Below, piece after piece: positions 46,987 through 57,315 of a stretch of 64,000 bases of DNA. The notes beneath the pieces are model-generated. The model made no database searches and was not told the origin of the DNA. It was given only the letters and a program-made list of their open reading frames with translations. Location of the stretch: the NCBI GenBank assembly GCA_022570795.1, contig JAKUDP010000011.1, forward strand, positions 806,001-870,000, in the 5' to 3' direction. The translations under genes were made by a program, and so were the position numbers. Each line of letters starts with the position of its first letter. Position 1 is the stretch's first letter. Source of the stretch: Sphaerulina vaccinii. Taxonomy: Eukaryota; Ascomycota; Dothideomycetes; Mycosphaerellales; Mycosphaerellaceae.

Positions 46987-47961
46987 TTACTGTCTCCATA
47001 GCCACTTCGCAAAGTCTTCCTGCTCTTCCTCGTCTCCTTGCTGCGGAACATCTCTGATCTGAGACTTCCATTTCGTGGTGACACCAAAGTTCTCATACCT
47101 CTCTGGATCCTTCTCCAGCCCCCGCAGATTGGCCACCTCTTCACTCTCTTCACCCTCACATATCCTTCTTGTCTGCCGAGCTCTTCTCGCGAACACAGAA
47201 GCCCTTGCGCGATCTCCATGCATAGCGCATATCTGGAAAGCATCGTAGTATAGTCTCGGTAAGCGCAAGTCGGATATCTGCTCTATTTCGTAGATTTCAC
47301 GTAGAGCTCTGCAGTCGGAGAGAGCTTTGTCTGGGCTATTTCGAACTCGTTTCGGGTTTCCAATGCTCTGGTCAAGTTGTTCGGCTCGTCGGAGTCTTTC
47401 ATCACTGTCCTTCAGATTGGATTCGGAAAGCGAGCACATTTCGCATGTGCATTGGAAGCGGAAGTTATCTCTCAGGATTTGCTGACGAGTGGTCGAAGGT
47501 CCGCCATTGAGGTAGGATAGTGAGAGTTCTTCGCCTGCTTTGATCTCTCGCACAGCGTGCACGAGCATACTTTTCAGCTTGTCGTTCCAGGCATGCTGTG
47601 CATTCGGTCTGCAGGAATGATTGATTCTGCTGACAGTTGGAAAGATTCCGCCAATGTCGCTGCTGGGGCCAAGAGGATATCCATTGGAGCGCACGATGTT
47701 ACTGAAGGGGTTCGGCTCGCCTTTGAAGTTGTTGTGTAGAGATAGGAAAGCTCGCTGGCCTTCTTTGGATAGAGCTTTCACTATCTGGGCCAGGTCTTTC
47801 TCTATGGTGTTGGCATTCTGTAGGGACTCGGTAGTGAAGAGCGGGACCTCGCTGATCAACAAGGTGCCTGGATCTATGTCGCGTCCAGCGACCAGGCCTT
47901 GACCTTTGCCAGTCACGTCTTGTAGCGTGTATAGTGGCTCTTGTATGGCGGAGGGAGACAT
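46987..47961 (-). CDS. SET domain protein, SMYD-like lysine methyltransferase (324 aa)
   Basis: Predicted S-adenosylmethionine-dependent protein lysine methyltransferase. Single exon. The SET domain spans about residues 10-165. YTLQDVTGKGQGLVAGRDI begins it and the cofactor-binding RINHSCRPNAQHAW carries the NHSCxPN motif. GEELSLSYL contains the catalytic Tyr region. The post-SET-like FQCTCEMC supplies zinc-binding Cys residues. No MYND finger is visible, as in many short fungal members. The C-terminal half is helical and charged, with TPR-like character (RLYYDAFQICAMHGDRARASVFARRA), and ends DEEEQEDFAKWLWRQ. It converges with the 2EXR-like gene, 175 bp apart. Substrate unknown. Confidence 0.9.
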   Translation of the reverse strand: MSPSAIQEPLYTLQDVTGKGQGLVAGRDIDPGTLLISEVPLFTTESLQNANTIEKDLAQIVKALSKEGQRAFLSLHNNFKGEPNPFSNIVRSNGYPLGPSSDIGGIFPTVSRINHSCRPNAQHAWNDKLKSMLVHAVREIKAGEELSLSYLNGGPSTTRQQILRDNFRFQCTCEMCSLSESNLKDSDERLRRAEQLDQSIGNPKRVRNSPDKALSDCRALREIYEIEQISDLRLPRLYYDAFQICAMHGDRARASVFARRARQTRRICEGEESEEVANLRGLEKDPERYENFGVTTKWKSQIRDVPQQGDEEEQEDFAKWLWRQ

Positions 47962-48587
47962 TGTGTAGAGGATAAGCTAGGAAAATGACAAGATGCTCCT
48001 CACAGACTGGAGTAGGGGTCGCGAAACTGCGCTGTGACAGAAAGCAAAGACTTATCTCATGCCAGAAGCTGTGATGTCAGTGAGAGAACAACTTCTCTGC
48101 TCAACATCGGTAAAAATTAGTTCTTGGTTGGTTTGAGTTTTTAGTGCTTGCTGTTCCTTCGGCGGTTTGCAACTGCACGTGCTGATACGCCAATCGCATC
48201 TGGTATCGGTCTTCTGCAGCTTCACAGTGAGTTGTCAAAAGTGTGAACAGCTTCGTTGCCAAAATGTTGGCCAACGGGTACGAGATTTTGCGGCATCATC
48301 GACCTGAAGATAGTCAACTCCAAACCACTATGGTATTGTTACCATGAGCAAGAATGCGCCAGATAAGTCATGTGCTCCATACTTGACATGAAGTTGATGT
48401 GTTTCGAATGTTGTTGTAAGGAGGTGATGTCAAGATGTGCAGAGACAATTTGGCCAACGCCAAGCAATTTCTCCTCTCCTTCTCTTCCTATTATTCCACC
48501 ATCTCGACACCATCGACCAGGCATCTCTGCAGTAGCAAACTGTACCGCGAGCATACTCAGACCGCTTAGAAGCATGGAAGAACCCAC
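47962..48587. other. Intergenic
   Basis: Promoter side of the SET gene; contains one CACGTG near 48177. No gene recognised. Confidence 0.35.
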
Positions 48588-48999
48588 CTACCACACGGAG
48601 AAGTTCTCGTCCGCGGCCTTGCTGAAGATATGCGCATGATCACGTCGGCTTCGTGTTCATTGCTCACCTTAGCGGGCCCCAATCGGCATAGACAGGATAT
48701 CCATCATCTTCATTTGACTGTAACTTTCTTCCCTTGAGTCCATCAAAGTTCTTACCCTCCTTTCTGTTCCAACTCCCATGTGCATCCTGAGTTCGTTTCG
48801 GGAGCAAGGCCCGTTCCAACGGACGCATCGGACCTGACGAACACCCACTGGTGTCCGTGATATGATAACCACAGCGAGATGCTAGCAGAGTGAAGGGCCT
48901 GTCCGTGACACCGAAGCACGAGTCGAAAGCAGAGAGGCGATGAGAAGCGGAGGTCGAAGATGAAGTGAACCGAAGAACACCTTCTCTTGGCTTCGGCAT
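48588..48999 (-). CDS. Small hypothetical protein (about 121 aa, 2 exons)
   Basis: A 46-nt GTGAGC...CAG intron (48667-48622) joins DDGYPVYADWGPLSK|AADENFSVW and the frame then stops at TAG 48588-48590. The clean splice and the hydrophilic, Trp/Phe-ended tail look like a genuine C-terminus. The 5' part is uncertain: the first ATG in frame is at 48999 (MPKPREGVLRF). The N-terminal 50 residues are Ser/Arg-rich and could be a targeting sequence, or part of them could be another intron. No family recognised. Confidence 0.4.
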
Positions 49000-49474
49000 G
49001 CAGTCCGGCGTGTCACTATGAATCACCGCTCTCGCACATCGTTCATAAGAAGACACAGTTGATCTCTCTTCTATCAAGTCACGTCAACAGTCCGAAGCCA
49101 TCAGCTGCCTACTCGAAGTGGTACAGCATCCTACAATGCAATTCACAGGCAGTTGACGGCTGCCGCTTCCAACTGCCTCACTTACCAAGTGGACACAACA
49201 GGCACAGCTTCGGCACTATACCGCATACAATGTCGCACAACATCAACACTATGGAGTGCCGCACTTGCCTGTCATGTTGATGGCAAAGATGGTCTGAGGT
49301 CTGACACACGATCCACTTCACTCCATCATTGCCCCATAAACAGCATGGGTCGTGCCATGTGGGCGACCATGGGCAGATTCTCCACAACTGTGGGCAGGTC
49401 GACATATAGGCACCTGGTCCCAACATGCTCTTCTCTTGCGTCTTTCGCGTACTGTGCAAGTTCACTCCGTCGAT
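49000..49474. other. Divergent intergenic region
   Basis: Upstream of the sugar porter; nothing else recognised. Confidence 0.35.
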
Positions 49475-51314
49475 ATGCCTCTATCAGGACGACTTCTCAA
49501 CTGGGTCATTACGGCTGTGGCAGGCTCCGGGTAAGTACAGGACTATACCTGCTGTTCTCCCTCCACGAAACTGATTTGAGACCAGCTTCTTGCTATTCGG
49601 CTATGACCAAGGTTAGTTCCAAAACTTCAGACAGTAACATGGCGACGCTGACGAAAGGACAGGGGTCATGTCTGGCCTTCTCACAGGCACAGCATTCACC
49701 AAGCAGTTTCCCGAGATCGACACAACCTCCACTGGGCACGGCTCATCCTCGCTCCAAGGAACAGTCGTAGCGATCTACGAGATTGGATGCTTCTTTGGCA
49801 GCATATTCTGTCTCTTCGCTGGCGAGAAGCTAGGTCGTAAGAAGTGCATATGGCTGGGCTGCATCATTCTTAGCATTGGAGCTGCACTTCAAGCTGGAGC
49901 ATATGGCATTCCTCAGATGATCGTTGGCCGGATTATAGCTGGACTGGGGAATGGCATCAATACCAGCACGATTCGTATGTTTCGAAAGCAGATATTCCGC
50001 CATGCTAAGCTGATTTAAGCCAGCTGTCTGGCATTCGGAACTCATGAAAGCAGAGAAGAGAGGCAAAGGGTTGTCTATCGAGCTCGCGATCAATATCTTT
50101 GGCGTCGCTTCTGCGTACTGGGTTGACTATGGCATGAGCTTTGTCGAGAACGAGTCTCAGTTTCGCTTTCCGCTGGCACTACAAATCTTGTTTGCCATAG
50201 TGACATTTGCTGGACTCTTCGCATGTCCAGAATCACCACGATGGTAAGTAGCTATGCTCTCACGGATGTTACCAGCCACTAAGCATGCATCATAGGCTTG
50301 TGGCGCACGATCGACCAGAAGAGGCTCGCGAAATACTTTCCCGCCTACGACTGGAATCCGAGATCGAAGACACAGTTAGCCAGGACCTTGCCGATATCCA
50401 AAATGCCATCATAGAAGAGCGCGCAGCAGCAGCAGGCAATGGCTTCCGAGCTCTGACCAAAGATGGCGAACAGCGCTTCAGATACCGCACACTGCTAGGA
50501 ATCGGTGGGCAGTTCATGCAACAACTGTCTGGCATTAGTATGTGTTCCAGCTGGTAAAGCCACGAATCATTTATTAACTAAAAATGCAAGATCTCATAAC
50601 CTACTACGCCCCTGTCATCTTCGAACAATCCGTCGGCCTGTCGCACTCTCCATCACTACTACTCTCTGGCTTCAATGGCATCGCCTACTTCTTCTCATCG
50701 CTTCCACCGATCTGGGTACTAGATCGTCTCGGCCGCCGCAAGCTCATGCTATTCGCCTGTGCAGGTCAAGCTTGCTGCATGGCCATTCTTGCTGGCACAA
50801 TCTACGACGGATCCTCGGCTTCCGGCATCGTGGCAACTGTCATGTTGTTTATGTTCAACTTCTTCTTCGCAGTAGGGCTTCTTGCGATTCCGTGGCTGTT
50901 ACCAGCAGAGTATGCGCCACTTGCGATAAGGACAAAAGCTGCTAGCTTGAGTTCTGCGAGTAATTGGCTCTTTACGTTCTTGGTCGTTGAGATTACGCCT
51001 GTGAGTATCAAGAGCATTGGGTATAAGACTTATAGTGAGTTATCAAGATTGATGTGCATGGAGATTGTACTGATGTCTGTGCAGTCTACTTCGCCATCTT
51101 CAATGCGTGTTTCTTGCCTTTGGTATACTTCTTGTATCCTGAGACGCAGAATCTGTCACTTGAGCAGATCGATCGTCTATTTACGGGACCCAAGGTCGTG
51201 CTGCACATCAGACATGCTGTTGGCGGAGTCGACGACATCAGTCCAGAGAGCAGTGAAAGCGACGTCGTGCATGGCAAGGACATGATGGTAGATCGATTGG
51301 ACAAGATCGAGTGA
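49475..51314 (+). CDS. MFS sugar porter (12 TM, about 7 exons)
   Basis: Major facilitator of the sugar transporter family in the plasma membrane, moving hexoses or related sugars by proton symport. The 5' part is finely split: 49475-49530, 49586-49611 (26 nt), then from 49663 onward. These join MPLSGRLLNWVITAVAGSG|FLLFGYDQ|GVMSGLLTG. Later junctions are STI|PVWHSELMKAEKRGK, SPRW|LVAHDRPEEAR, GI|NLITYYAP and KTY|VYFAIFNACFLPLVYFLYPET. Family signatures: GEKLGRKKC, AGLGNGINTSTIPVWHSE, PESPRW, the central loop with QLSGINLITYYAP, DRLGRRK and PETQNLSLEQID. Substrate cannot be assigned from these motifs. It lies 350 bp upstream of the ammonium transporter in the same direction. Confidence 0.9.
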
Positions 51315-51667
51315 TTAATAGCATTACGACATCTGTTTCGACGAGCCAAGTTGTTTCAAGAAGCGGCTCAATTTACTTCAGCCATTTATGCCCACTTGAC
51401 CTCCGCATTTGTCACAAGCGTGAAGAAGAATAACCAGGTCTGAAGTGAAAGCTCACACTGCTTGGCACACCAACAAGCTTTCCAGCTGTAAGCCAACGCG
51501 CTAAACTATCCTGGGGCAAAAGATAGGCATGCATGCTGTTTATCAGGAGAGCGAATCTTCCGAGTCTTTGGTGTTCGTTACTTAGCATGTGCATGGGAGC
51601 TTCTGATGACAGCGCACTTCGTTCACAGTACAGTGCTTTCATCACGACAGCAGACAGATCCGAAACA
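51315..51667. other. Intergenic, ammonium transporter promoter
   Basis: 353 bp with one HGATAR-type site (AGATAG at about 51521). GATA factors control nitrogen genes in fungi, so the site is suggestive only. Confidence 0.35.
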
Positions 51668-53248
51668 ATGGCCACAGCAGCCGCCGTACAAGCAGCATGG
51701 GAAGCATGCGATAAAACCGACACCTTGTTTATTCTCGTATGCACAGTATTCTGTTGGCCAATCATCCCAGCTGTAAGCGAACATGATCCATATCTCACGA
51801 GCTATACTGAGAATCGAACAGGTTGGCGTAGCATACTCGGGCTACTCTTGGAAGCGCAATGGCCTCACATCTTTCATGCCCTCCATACTCACTGTAGCAG
51901 TATGCTCGATCCAGTGGTTTGTCATCGGATATGCGTTGGCATATGGAGAAGGTGGTGCTGTATTCGGCGACTTCGCTCATGTCTTTCACATTGGAGTCCT
52001 GGCTGAACCTGTGGGAAGCATACCTGCGATTCTGTTCAGTGAGTTCCAATTAGTCTTTGAGGCTACAGTGTGTGCTATTGCTGTGGGAGGAGCATGCGAG
52101 CGTGGAAGGCTGGCGCCACTTATACCGTTCATATTCGTAAGTGCTATGAACGTCAGAACGTCAGAAAGTCAGCGTGCATTATGGCTAATGGTCGTAGCTA
52201 TGGGGCACGTTCGTTTACTGTCCGCTTGCTCATATGGTCTGGGGCGGCGGGTATCTTGGAGAGACACTGGGAGTCCTTGACTTCGCTGGAGGTGAGGGAA
52301 AAGCCTCAGTGAAGGTGAGTATGATCACTGACCAGATTGACAGGCACACCGGTCCATATCTGTTCTGGAGCGACTGCAAGTGCCATGAGCATATATCTTT
52401 CGTACCCCATCTTCCGCTCCAAACAATCGAAGACGCGAACGCCATCTCACATTGCGCTGCACAGTCCTGGCAACTCGTACTCGCAGATGATCGCCATGAT
52501 CATTATTTGGGGTTCTTGGCTAGCATTCGATGCCGGAACTACGCTTAGCTTGACTTTCCAATCTGTGATGGCGTTATGCGTGACGAACTTATGTGCCTCT
52601 GCGGGTGCGTTGACCTGGGCTTGCATCACCTTCGCAGAGACCCGAAGATGGTCCATCGACTCAGTATTCATGGGAGCCTTGGCTGGCCTGATCATGATCA
52701 CCCCTTCTGCTGGCTTCATCGACATGCCAACCTCATTGCTGTTTGGCTTTGTAGGGGCTGTAGTCATGAGACAGGCTCTCCGAATCAAGTTCACAGACTT
52801 TGCTCGAAGGTGGAGATGGGTCGACAATGGCGATACGTTTGCGACGCATTGCGTCGGAGGTGCCTTAGCGACGATTATGACTGGTCTCTTTGCGCAGAAG
52901 AAGGTGGCAGCATATGGAGGCGTCGAAGTTGATGGAGGTGTTTTCTTCGATGGCAATGTGAGGCAGCTGTGGGTGCAGGTCGTGGAAGCGCTGATCGGCT
53001 TCACTTGGGCATTCGTCGGCTCGTATGTGATCATTGCACTCATCGATTGTGTTCCAGGTCTGGAAGTACTCGCCACAGATAAGTGAGTTGATCCTGCGAG
53101 TTATCAAGAGAAAGCGTTAACATGCCGTAGGGAGGTTATATCTGGACTTGACTTCCACCAGACTGAAGAGACCATCTTCGGAGAGACAGATGAAGAGAAG
53201 GAATACTCGCCTATTGCTCGTTCAGAGGATCTGGAAAATGGGGTCTGA
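51668..53248 (+). CDS. Ammonium transporter, AMT/MEP family (5 exons)
   Basis: Plasma-membrane ammonium uptake protein. Exons start at 51668 (105 nt, [16 protein letters not shown]), 51822, about 52193, about 52345 and 53131. They join [51 protein letters not shown] and [15 protein letters not shown]. Amt hallmarks: the periplasmic Trp/Phe site region ([12 protein letters not shown]), the structural Asp-Phe-Ala-Gly-Gly followed by the first pore His (DFAGGTPVH), and the second pore His in [11 protein letters not shown]. The segment [27 protein letters not shown] replaces the usual HN-LG-LLWFGWFGFNGG, so this is a divergent member. The C-terminal cytosolic tail is acidic ([21 protein letters not shown]). 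It may be nitrogen-regulated, like other MEP genes. Confidence 0.9.
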
Positions 53249-53304
53249 GGAACTCGTTTCAGCGGCTATCAGTGCTCCACGAGTATCTAGACATAGTCGC
53301 TCAA

Positions 53305-54218
53305 TCACTGCGCAAGGTAGCCACCTTCCACTGGCAAAGTGTGCTGGCATCTATGTCAGCGATATTCTTTAGCTTCATAGTTCATACTTACACCAGTAAT
53401 CCATTGTGCATCTCCACTTGCCAGAAACACCGCAGCCTTAGCAAGATCGTCTGTTGTACCGAGACCACGGAAAGGATGTTTCGAAAGTAGCTTCGCTTTG
53501 GCGACTGGGTCTTTCCACAATGGCCCAGTCATGGAAGACTCTGTGTAGCCAGGAGCCAAGCCATTAACATGAATGCGATGCGGGGCGCAGTCAAGAGCTG
53601 CTGCTCTCGTGAAGTTGAGGACTGCGCCTTTCGAGGCACAGTAAGCTGCTGTATGATCCGCGCCAACGTATGCGAGAATGGAAGCTGTATTGATGACCCA
53701 GCCTCGGTCTCCACTAGAATGTGGCGATTGCCTGAGCATTTGCTGGACAGCATACTTGGTTCCCAGGAAGACTCCGGTCGAATTGACGTCCTGCGTGCCT
53801 TGCCAAATGTCGTAGTCAATGTTCCAACATGGCTGGAAGTTCTTGGATTCCAGAGCGACTCCGGCGTTGTTGAACATAACATCAAGTCTGCCGAACTCTT
53901 TCACTGCGGCCTGGACCATGCCTTCCACGGATTCTGGCTTGGTGACGTCCACTTTTGCGAAGATAGCCTTGCCACCTAAGTCTCTGACTCGTTCTACAGT
54001 CGTGCCGTCTTCTTCAGCAGTGCCTTCGAAACGAGTCTTCTCGCGTATGTCAGCGCAGACGACTTTCGCGCCTTCTTTAGCATAAGCAAAGGCTGTAGCT
54101 CTTCCGATGCCTGAAGCAGCACCGGTGATCTTTGGTAGTTAGCTAGACATTGTGTAATTCCAACTGGTACGATACTCACAATAGCCACCTTGTTTGCGAG
54201 ACGTCCAAGAGAGGCCAT
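53305..54218 (-). CDS. Short-chain dehydrogenase/reductase (271 aa, 3 exons)
   Basis: NAD(P)-dependent oxidoreductase of the classical SDR family. Exons 54218-54180, 54129-53392 and 53343-53305 join MASLGRLANKVAI|ITGAASGIGRATAF and WITG|HTLPVEGGYLAQ. Motifs: TGAASGIG (cofactor glycine loop), DVTKPE, NNAG, NTASILAYVGA with the catalytic Ser, YCASK with catalytic Tyr and Lys, and the usual WITG...GGY C-terminus. The acidic residue after beta-2 (CADIR) suggests NAD preference. Substrate unknown. It converges with the ammonium transporter, with 56 bp between stop codons, so their 3' ends may overlap as transcripts. Confidence 0.92.
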
Positions 54219-55077
54219 GTTGATATTGCAAGGAGTTCTTGGTAACGTGTCGTGAGGAGATCTATTGCTGATCTATATTGATGTCTCGAATTGGAAAGGC
54301 AACTCAGGCTGGTTCGGCTCTGCTGTATCTGAGTTATACTTGCCTTCCGGCGGCTGTAGCTCCTTGCCATTGCCGTTGGAGAAGGAAGTGGTTCCTGCAG
54401 ACCCATGGCTTTCGGCTCGCGTATCTTTCTTGTGAAAAGCGGGGCATGGAAGGTTGAGCGATGCTGTGGAAGAAAGTACCTATGCTTATCGATTCTTGTC
54501 TTAGAAGAAGACATGGCATGGCATGTTGTGCGAGCTGTGCTGCTGTAGCTCACATTAGCAGAAGTCACTACAACATGCCTTCGTATGCAAAGCTGAAGAA
54601 GGATCATCTGTTCAATGCAGTATGCATCGCGGCCCATTCGGTTATTACATCTCAGCATCCACCACATCACTCATGATGCCGTCCGCAGCCTTCGACGCGA
54701 ACGAAGTTGTTCTTGATGGCACAGAAGTAGCGGGCTCTCAGAGAAGCTTTGCTCGGTCGTCTATTGAGCCGATCGAAGTTCGTCAGTGAGGCTGCCAGAT
54801 AGCACCACACTTCAGCAATCATTACCGAGAGGCTAGCAGGAGTGCTGTCTTGATATGCCGACGAACGAGTTATGGTGATGGGTATGTCATGGTAGAGGAG
54901 TAGGTGGTGCTTCGGGATATGGGTGGAGTGAGCTCACCGCCAAGTCGCACGGGCCTTCACGCATGCAAATTTTCACCATCTGGCAAAGTAATTTGCCTTC
55001 TCGACAGCTGCTTTTCGCTCTCTGATTGAACGATTATATATAATTTAGATTTGTGCTTTGTCATCGATCACTACTAA
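54219..55077. other. Intergenic
   Basis: No gene recognised. A TATATATAA-like stretch at about 55034-55044 lies some 35-45 bp upstream of the tRNA gene, a place where fungal tRNA genes often carry a TATA-like element. Confidence 0.45.
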
Positions 55078-55334
55078 GGACGTTTGGCCGGTTAGTCTAC
55101 CTTACCATCTCATCAACTGCATCAAATGCTAATCAATAACAGAGCGGTTAAGGCGTAAGCACAATCAACAACCCACAGACGACCATCACATTCTGACTTC
55201 AACCAGGCCGTCTTAAGGTGTATTCTTCAGTGAATTATCTCGGCGGTTCGAAAGAGGTTCGTTCTACCTGATTCACATCTTCTGACCGTGTACTGACTCC
55301 TCTCACAGCGCAGGTTCGAGTCCTGCAGCGTTCA
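55078..55334 (+). tRNA. tRNA-Leu(AAG) interrupted by three 52-nt GT-AG segments plus a canonical intron
   Basis: Retained pieces: 55078-55090, 55143-55154, 55207-55218, 55241-55256 and 55309-55334 (79 nt). They give acceptor GGACGTT/AGCGTTC (7 pairs, two G-U), T8 G9, D stem GCC/GGC and anticodon stem CCGTC/GGCGG. The loop is TTAAGGC with anticodon AAG at 55215-55217. The variable arm is TTC-GAAA-GAG, as expected of class II Leu. The T arm is GCAGG-TTCGAGT-CCTGC, with discriminator A. The 22-nt segment 55219-55240 is the normal 37/38 intron and contains CTT that can pair with the anticodon. The three other segments (55091-55142, 55155-55206, 55257-55308) are each 52 nt. They start GT, end AACAG, ACCAG or CACAG, and have a CTAAT or CTGAC motif about 10 nt before the end. 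The A-box is split by the first; the B-box GGTTCGAGTCC is intact. TTTT follows at about 55352. Confidence 0.85.
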
Positions 55335-55810
55335 ATTCGTGCATCTTTACTTTTGTCCTCTGCTCTTGAGCCATCAAGTTAAAGACCTTACTCTTTTGCG
55401 CAAGGATGGTGCTGGTCAACCTTTTGGGCAATACAGACGAACCTTTTGGCTTACAGTTACTGTAGGGTCTCTACATACTCAAGACGACCACAGCTGAGCA
55501 AAGTACAATCGGCAGACCTCAAGATATACTTACCCACGTAGTTCATAAGCTATAGGAGAGATGCATGTATTGACAATGATGTGCCTACAACATTGTCGAC
55601 AATCATTTTCGACATTACCATTATAACCGATGCAAGAGATCAGAACCCCAACAATAATCATTGTAGCACATGAAGCTGAGCTTAGATTGCTTGACGCGTC
55701 TACACAGCTCGATCTGGATTCCCATCTTGACTAGCCACTTTCCGATCTTCGTCTCTTCATCGTCATATCTTCCCAGCGGTCTTGTTGCAGGCGAGGACAT
55801 CAATGACATG
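55335..55810. other. Intergenic
   Basis: Downstream of the tRNA; includes a probable Pol III terminator T-run near 55352. No gene recognised. Confidence 0.4.
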
Positions 55811-56851
55811 TCACTGCTCCGTCTGGTCACTGCTTTCCGGCGTACCTCTCGCAGAAGTGCCGCTGGGCGTGGGCAAGATCCTTTGCCGAATCAAGTCATC
55901 CAACCATTTTCCGCCGCCCTCTTCTGCATGAGCGACTCCTGATGTGCTCAGAGCATTGGCAGTCCCGTTGTTGCTGCGTGGCATCGCAGTCATCATGGAC
56001 AGTGGACAGTCCCGATCCATATCCTTCGACCAGTCAAAAAGCTTCGGTCTCGTATGGACGACTTGTATCGTGCTTTCCGCGTCCGGTGTGCTTTCCGTCG
56101 ATGAAATTGGCCGGCCTCTGACGATCTCCCTGCATTCCATGTCCTCGAAACCTCGCTCTACTCGCTTCCAGTCCACTGGAACACCTCCGATATTGCCTGC
56201 ACTTTCCATATCTCGAGTGGCCCGTAGATGGATTGCAGCTCTGTTCGCTGCGAATGCTCGCTGTTCTTCGAACTCCAGGCCTTCGATCTCTTGTGGCCAG
56301 ATCGTCGACATCTGATATTGTGCTTCGCGAACGAGTTTCAAGAAGCGTGGTAGTAGGACTTGTCCATGCGCTCTCCTTGTGCGAAGTTCTCTGATGATCT
56401 CTAAAAGATACCTCTCAACCGAGTCTGAGGTTGTCTGTGTTTGAGTGTAGTACTGCCAGCCAATCACCAGATGCAGGAAGGAGATTTCGATGGGCGAGAA
56501 AGTGGTTGTGCTTGGGTCAAGAGCTCGTATGCAGGCGATCGTCTTGGTATTGGTGTCTGTATTCATAACTTCTTCGGTTTCGAAAGACATGACAAAGCTC
56601 AACTCACTGCTTGCACCTGCCGATGCGACTACGCCCGCGATGTTCTCGTTCTCCTGGTGGGCTCTGCCTCTTGAAGCTGTGTAGTAGCCATATCCTTGAT
56701 GCCGCCATTTGGTCTCCTGGTCGTGATGCCGCAGCACGTAACCAGTGCTCACCGCGGAGTGTGGTCGCAGCTGAAGAAGCTTGGCCTCGTCCAAGATGGG
56801 ACCGGCTGTTTCGAGGATTTCGATCTGATTCGGCTGGCTTAGAAATGTCAT
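55811..56851 (-). CDS. Hypothetical protein (346 aa)
   Basis: Single open frame with ATG start (MTFLSQPNQIEILETAGPILDEAKLL). No family recognised and no signal peptide or membrane helix. The central part (about 110-210) is predicted helical (FSPIEISFLHLVIGWQYYTQTQTTSDSVERYLLEIIRELRTRRAHG, LLPRFLKLVREAQYQMSTIWP), and the segment EFEEQRAFAANRAAIHLRATRDMES may be coiled. The C-terminal 100 residues are disordered, Ser/Thr/Pro-rich with many SxxE/TP sites, and hold WLDDLIRQRILPTPSG. Compositionally it looks like an ascomycete regulatory or scaffold protein, but that is only an impression. Confidence 0.6.
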   Translation of the reverse strand: MTFLSQPNQIEILETAGPILDEAKLLQLRPHSAVSTGYVLRHHDQETKWRHQGYGYYTASRGRAHQENENIAGVVASAGASSELSFVMSFETEEVMNTDTNTKTIACIRALDPSTTTFSPIEISFLHLVIGWQYYTQTQTTSDSVERYLLEIIRELRTRRAHGQVLLPRFLKLVREAQYQMSTIWPQEIEGLEFEEQRAFAANRAAIHLRATRDMESAGNIGGVPVDWKRVERGFEDMECREIVRGRPISSTESTPDAESTIQVVHTRPKLFDWSKDMDRDCPLSMMTAMPRSNNGTANALSTSGVAHAEEGGGKWLDDLIRQRILPTPSGTSARGTPESSDQTEQ

Positions 56852-57315
56852 GATGCGGTTTCTGTGAAGTTCGCTTCGAGGCGAAGGGACGCCAATTTGA
56901 GCAGCTGTATGTCAGCTCTCTGTCCGACCTCGCCCGATTGGAGACTTTTTGCGCCTGGTCGTTAGTGAGAGTTTGAGGCGGCGAGTGCTGCAATATGAGC
57001 CACGGCCAAATCCCTTCGCGCTATGCAGATCGTGTTGTCTGTTCAGGCTTGTGCAAGGCTCTGTTCGGTTTCTCATGGCGCTGTTGATCAGCAAACGAGA
57101 CCTTAGGTGAATGGAAACAAGTCGTGCCTTCCCGGTAAGTCGCTGATACAGGCTCCACTCACTCAACTTCACTTCTTCTAGATCAGGAACTGCATTCGTT
57201 GCTTCGTGGGTATCATCTACTACACCAGTGAATGTGCTTGCTGCGATCATGAATCTGCGAAGCTGATTAGCCGAGCAATCCCATTGGCCTATATGAGAGT
57301 CATATTCTGCGTACT
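56852..57315. other. Intergenic
   Basis: An open minus-strand frame (56912-57388) overlaps the end of the phosphodiesterase gene; I saw no motif or splice link joining it to that gene. Confidence 0.35.
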
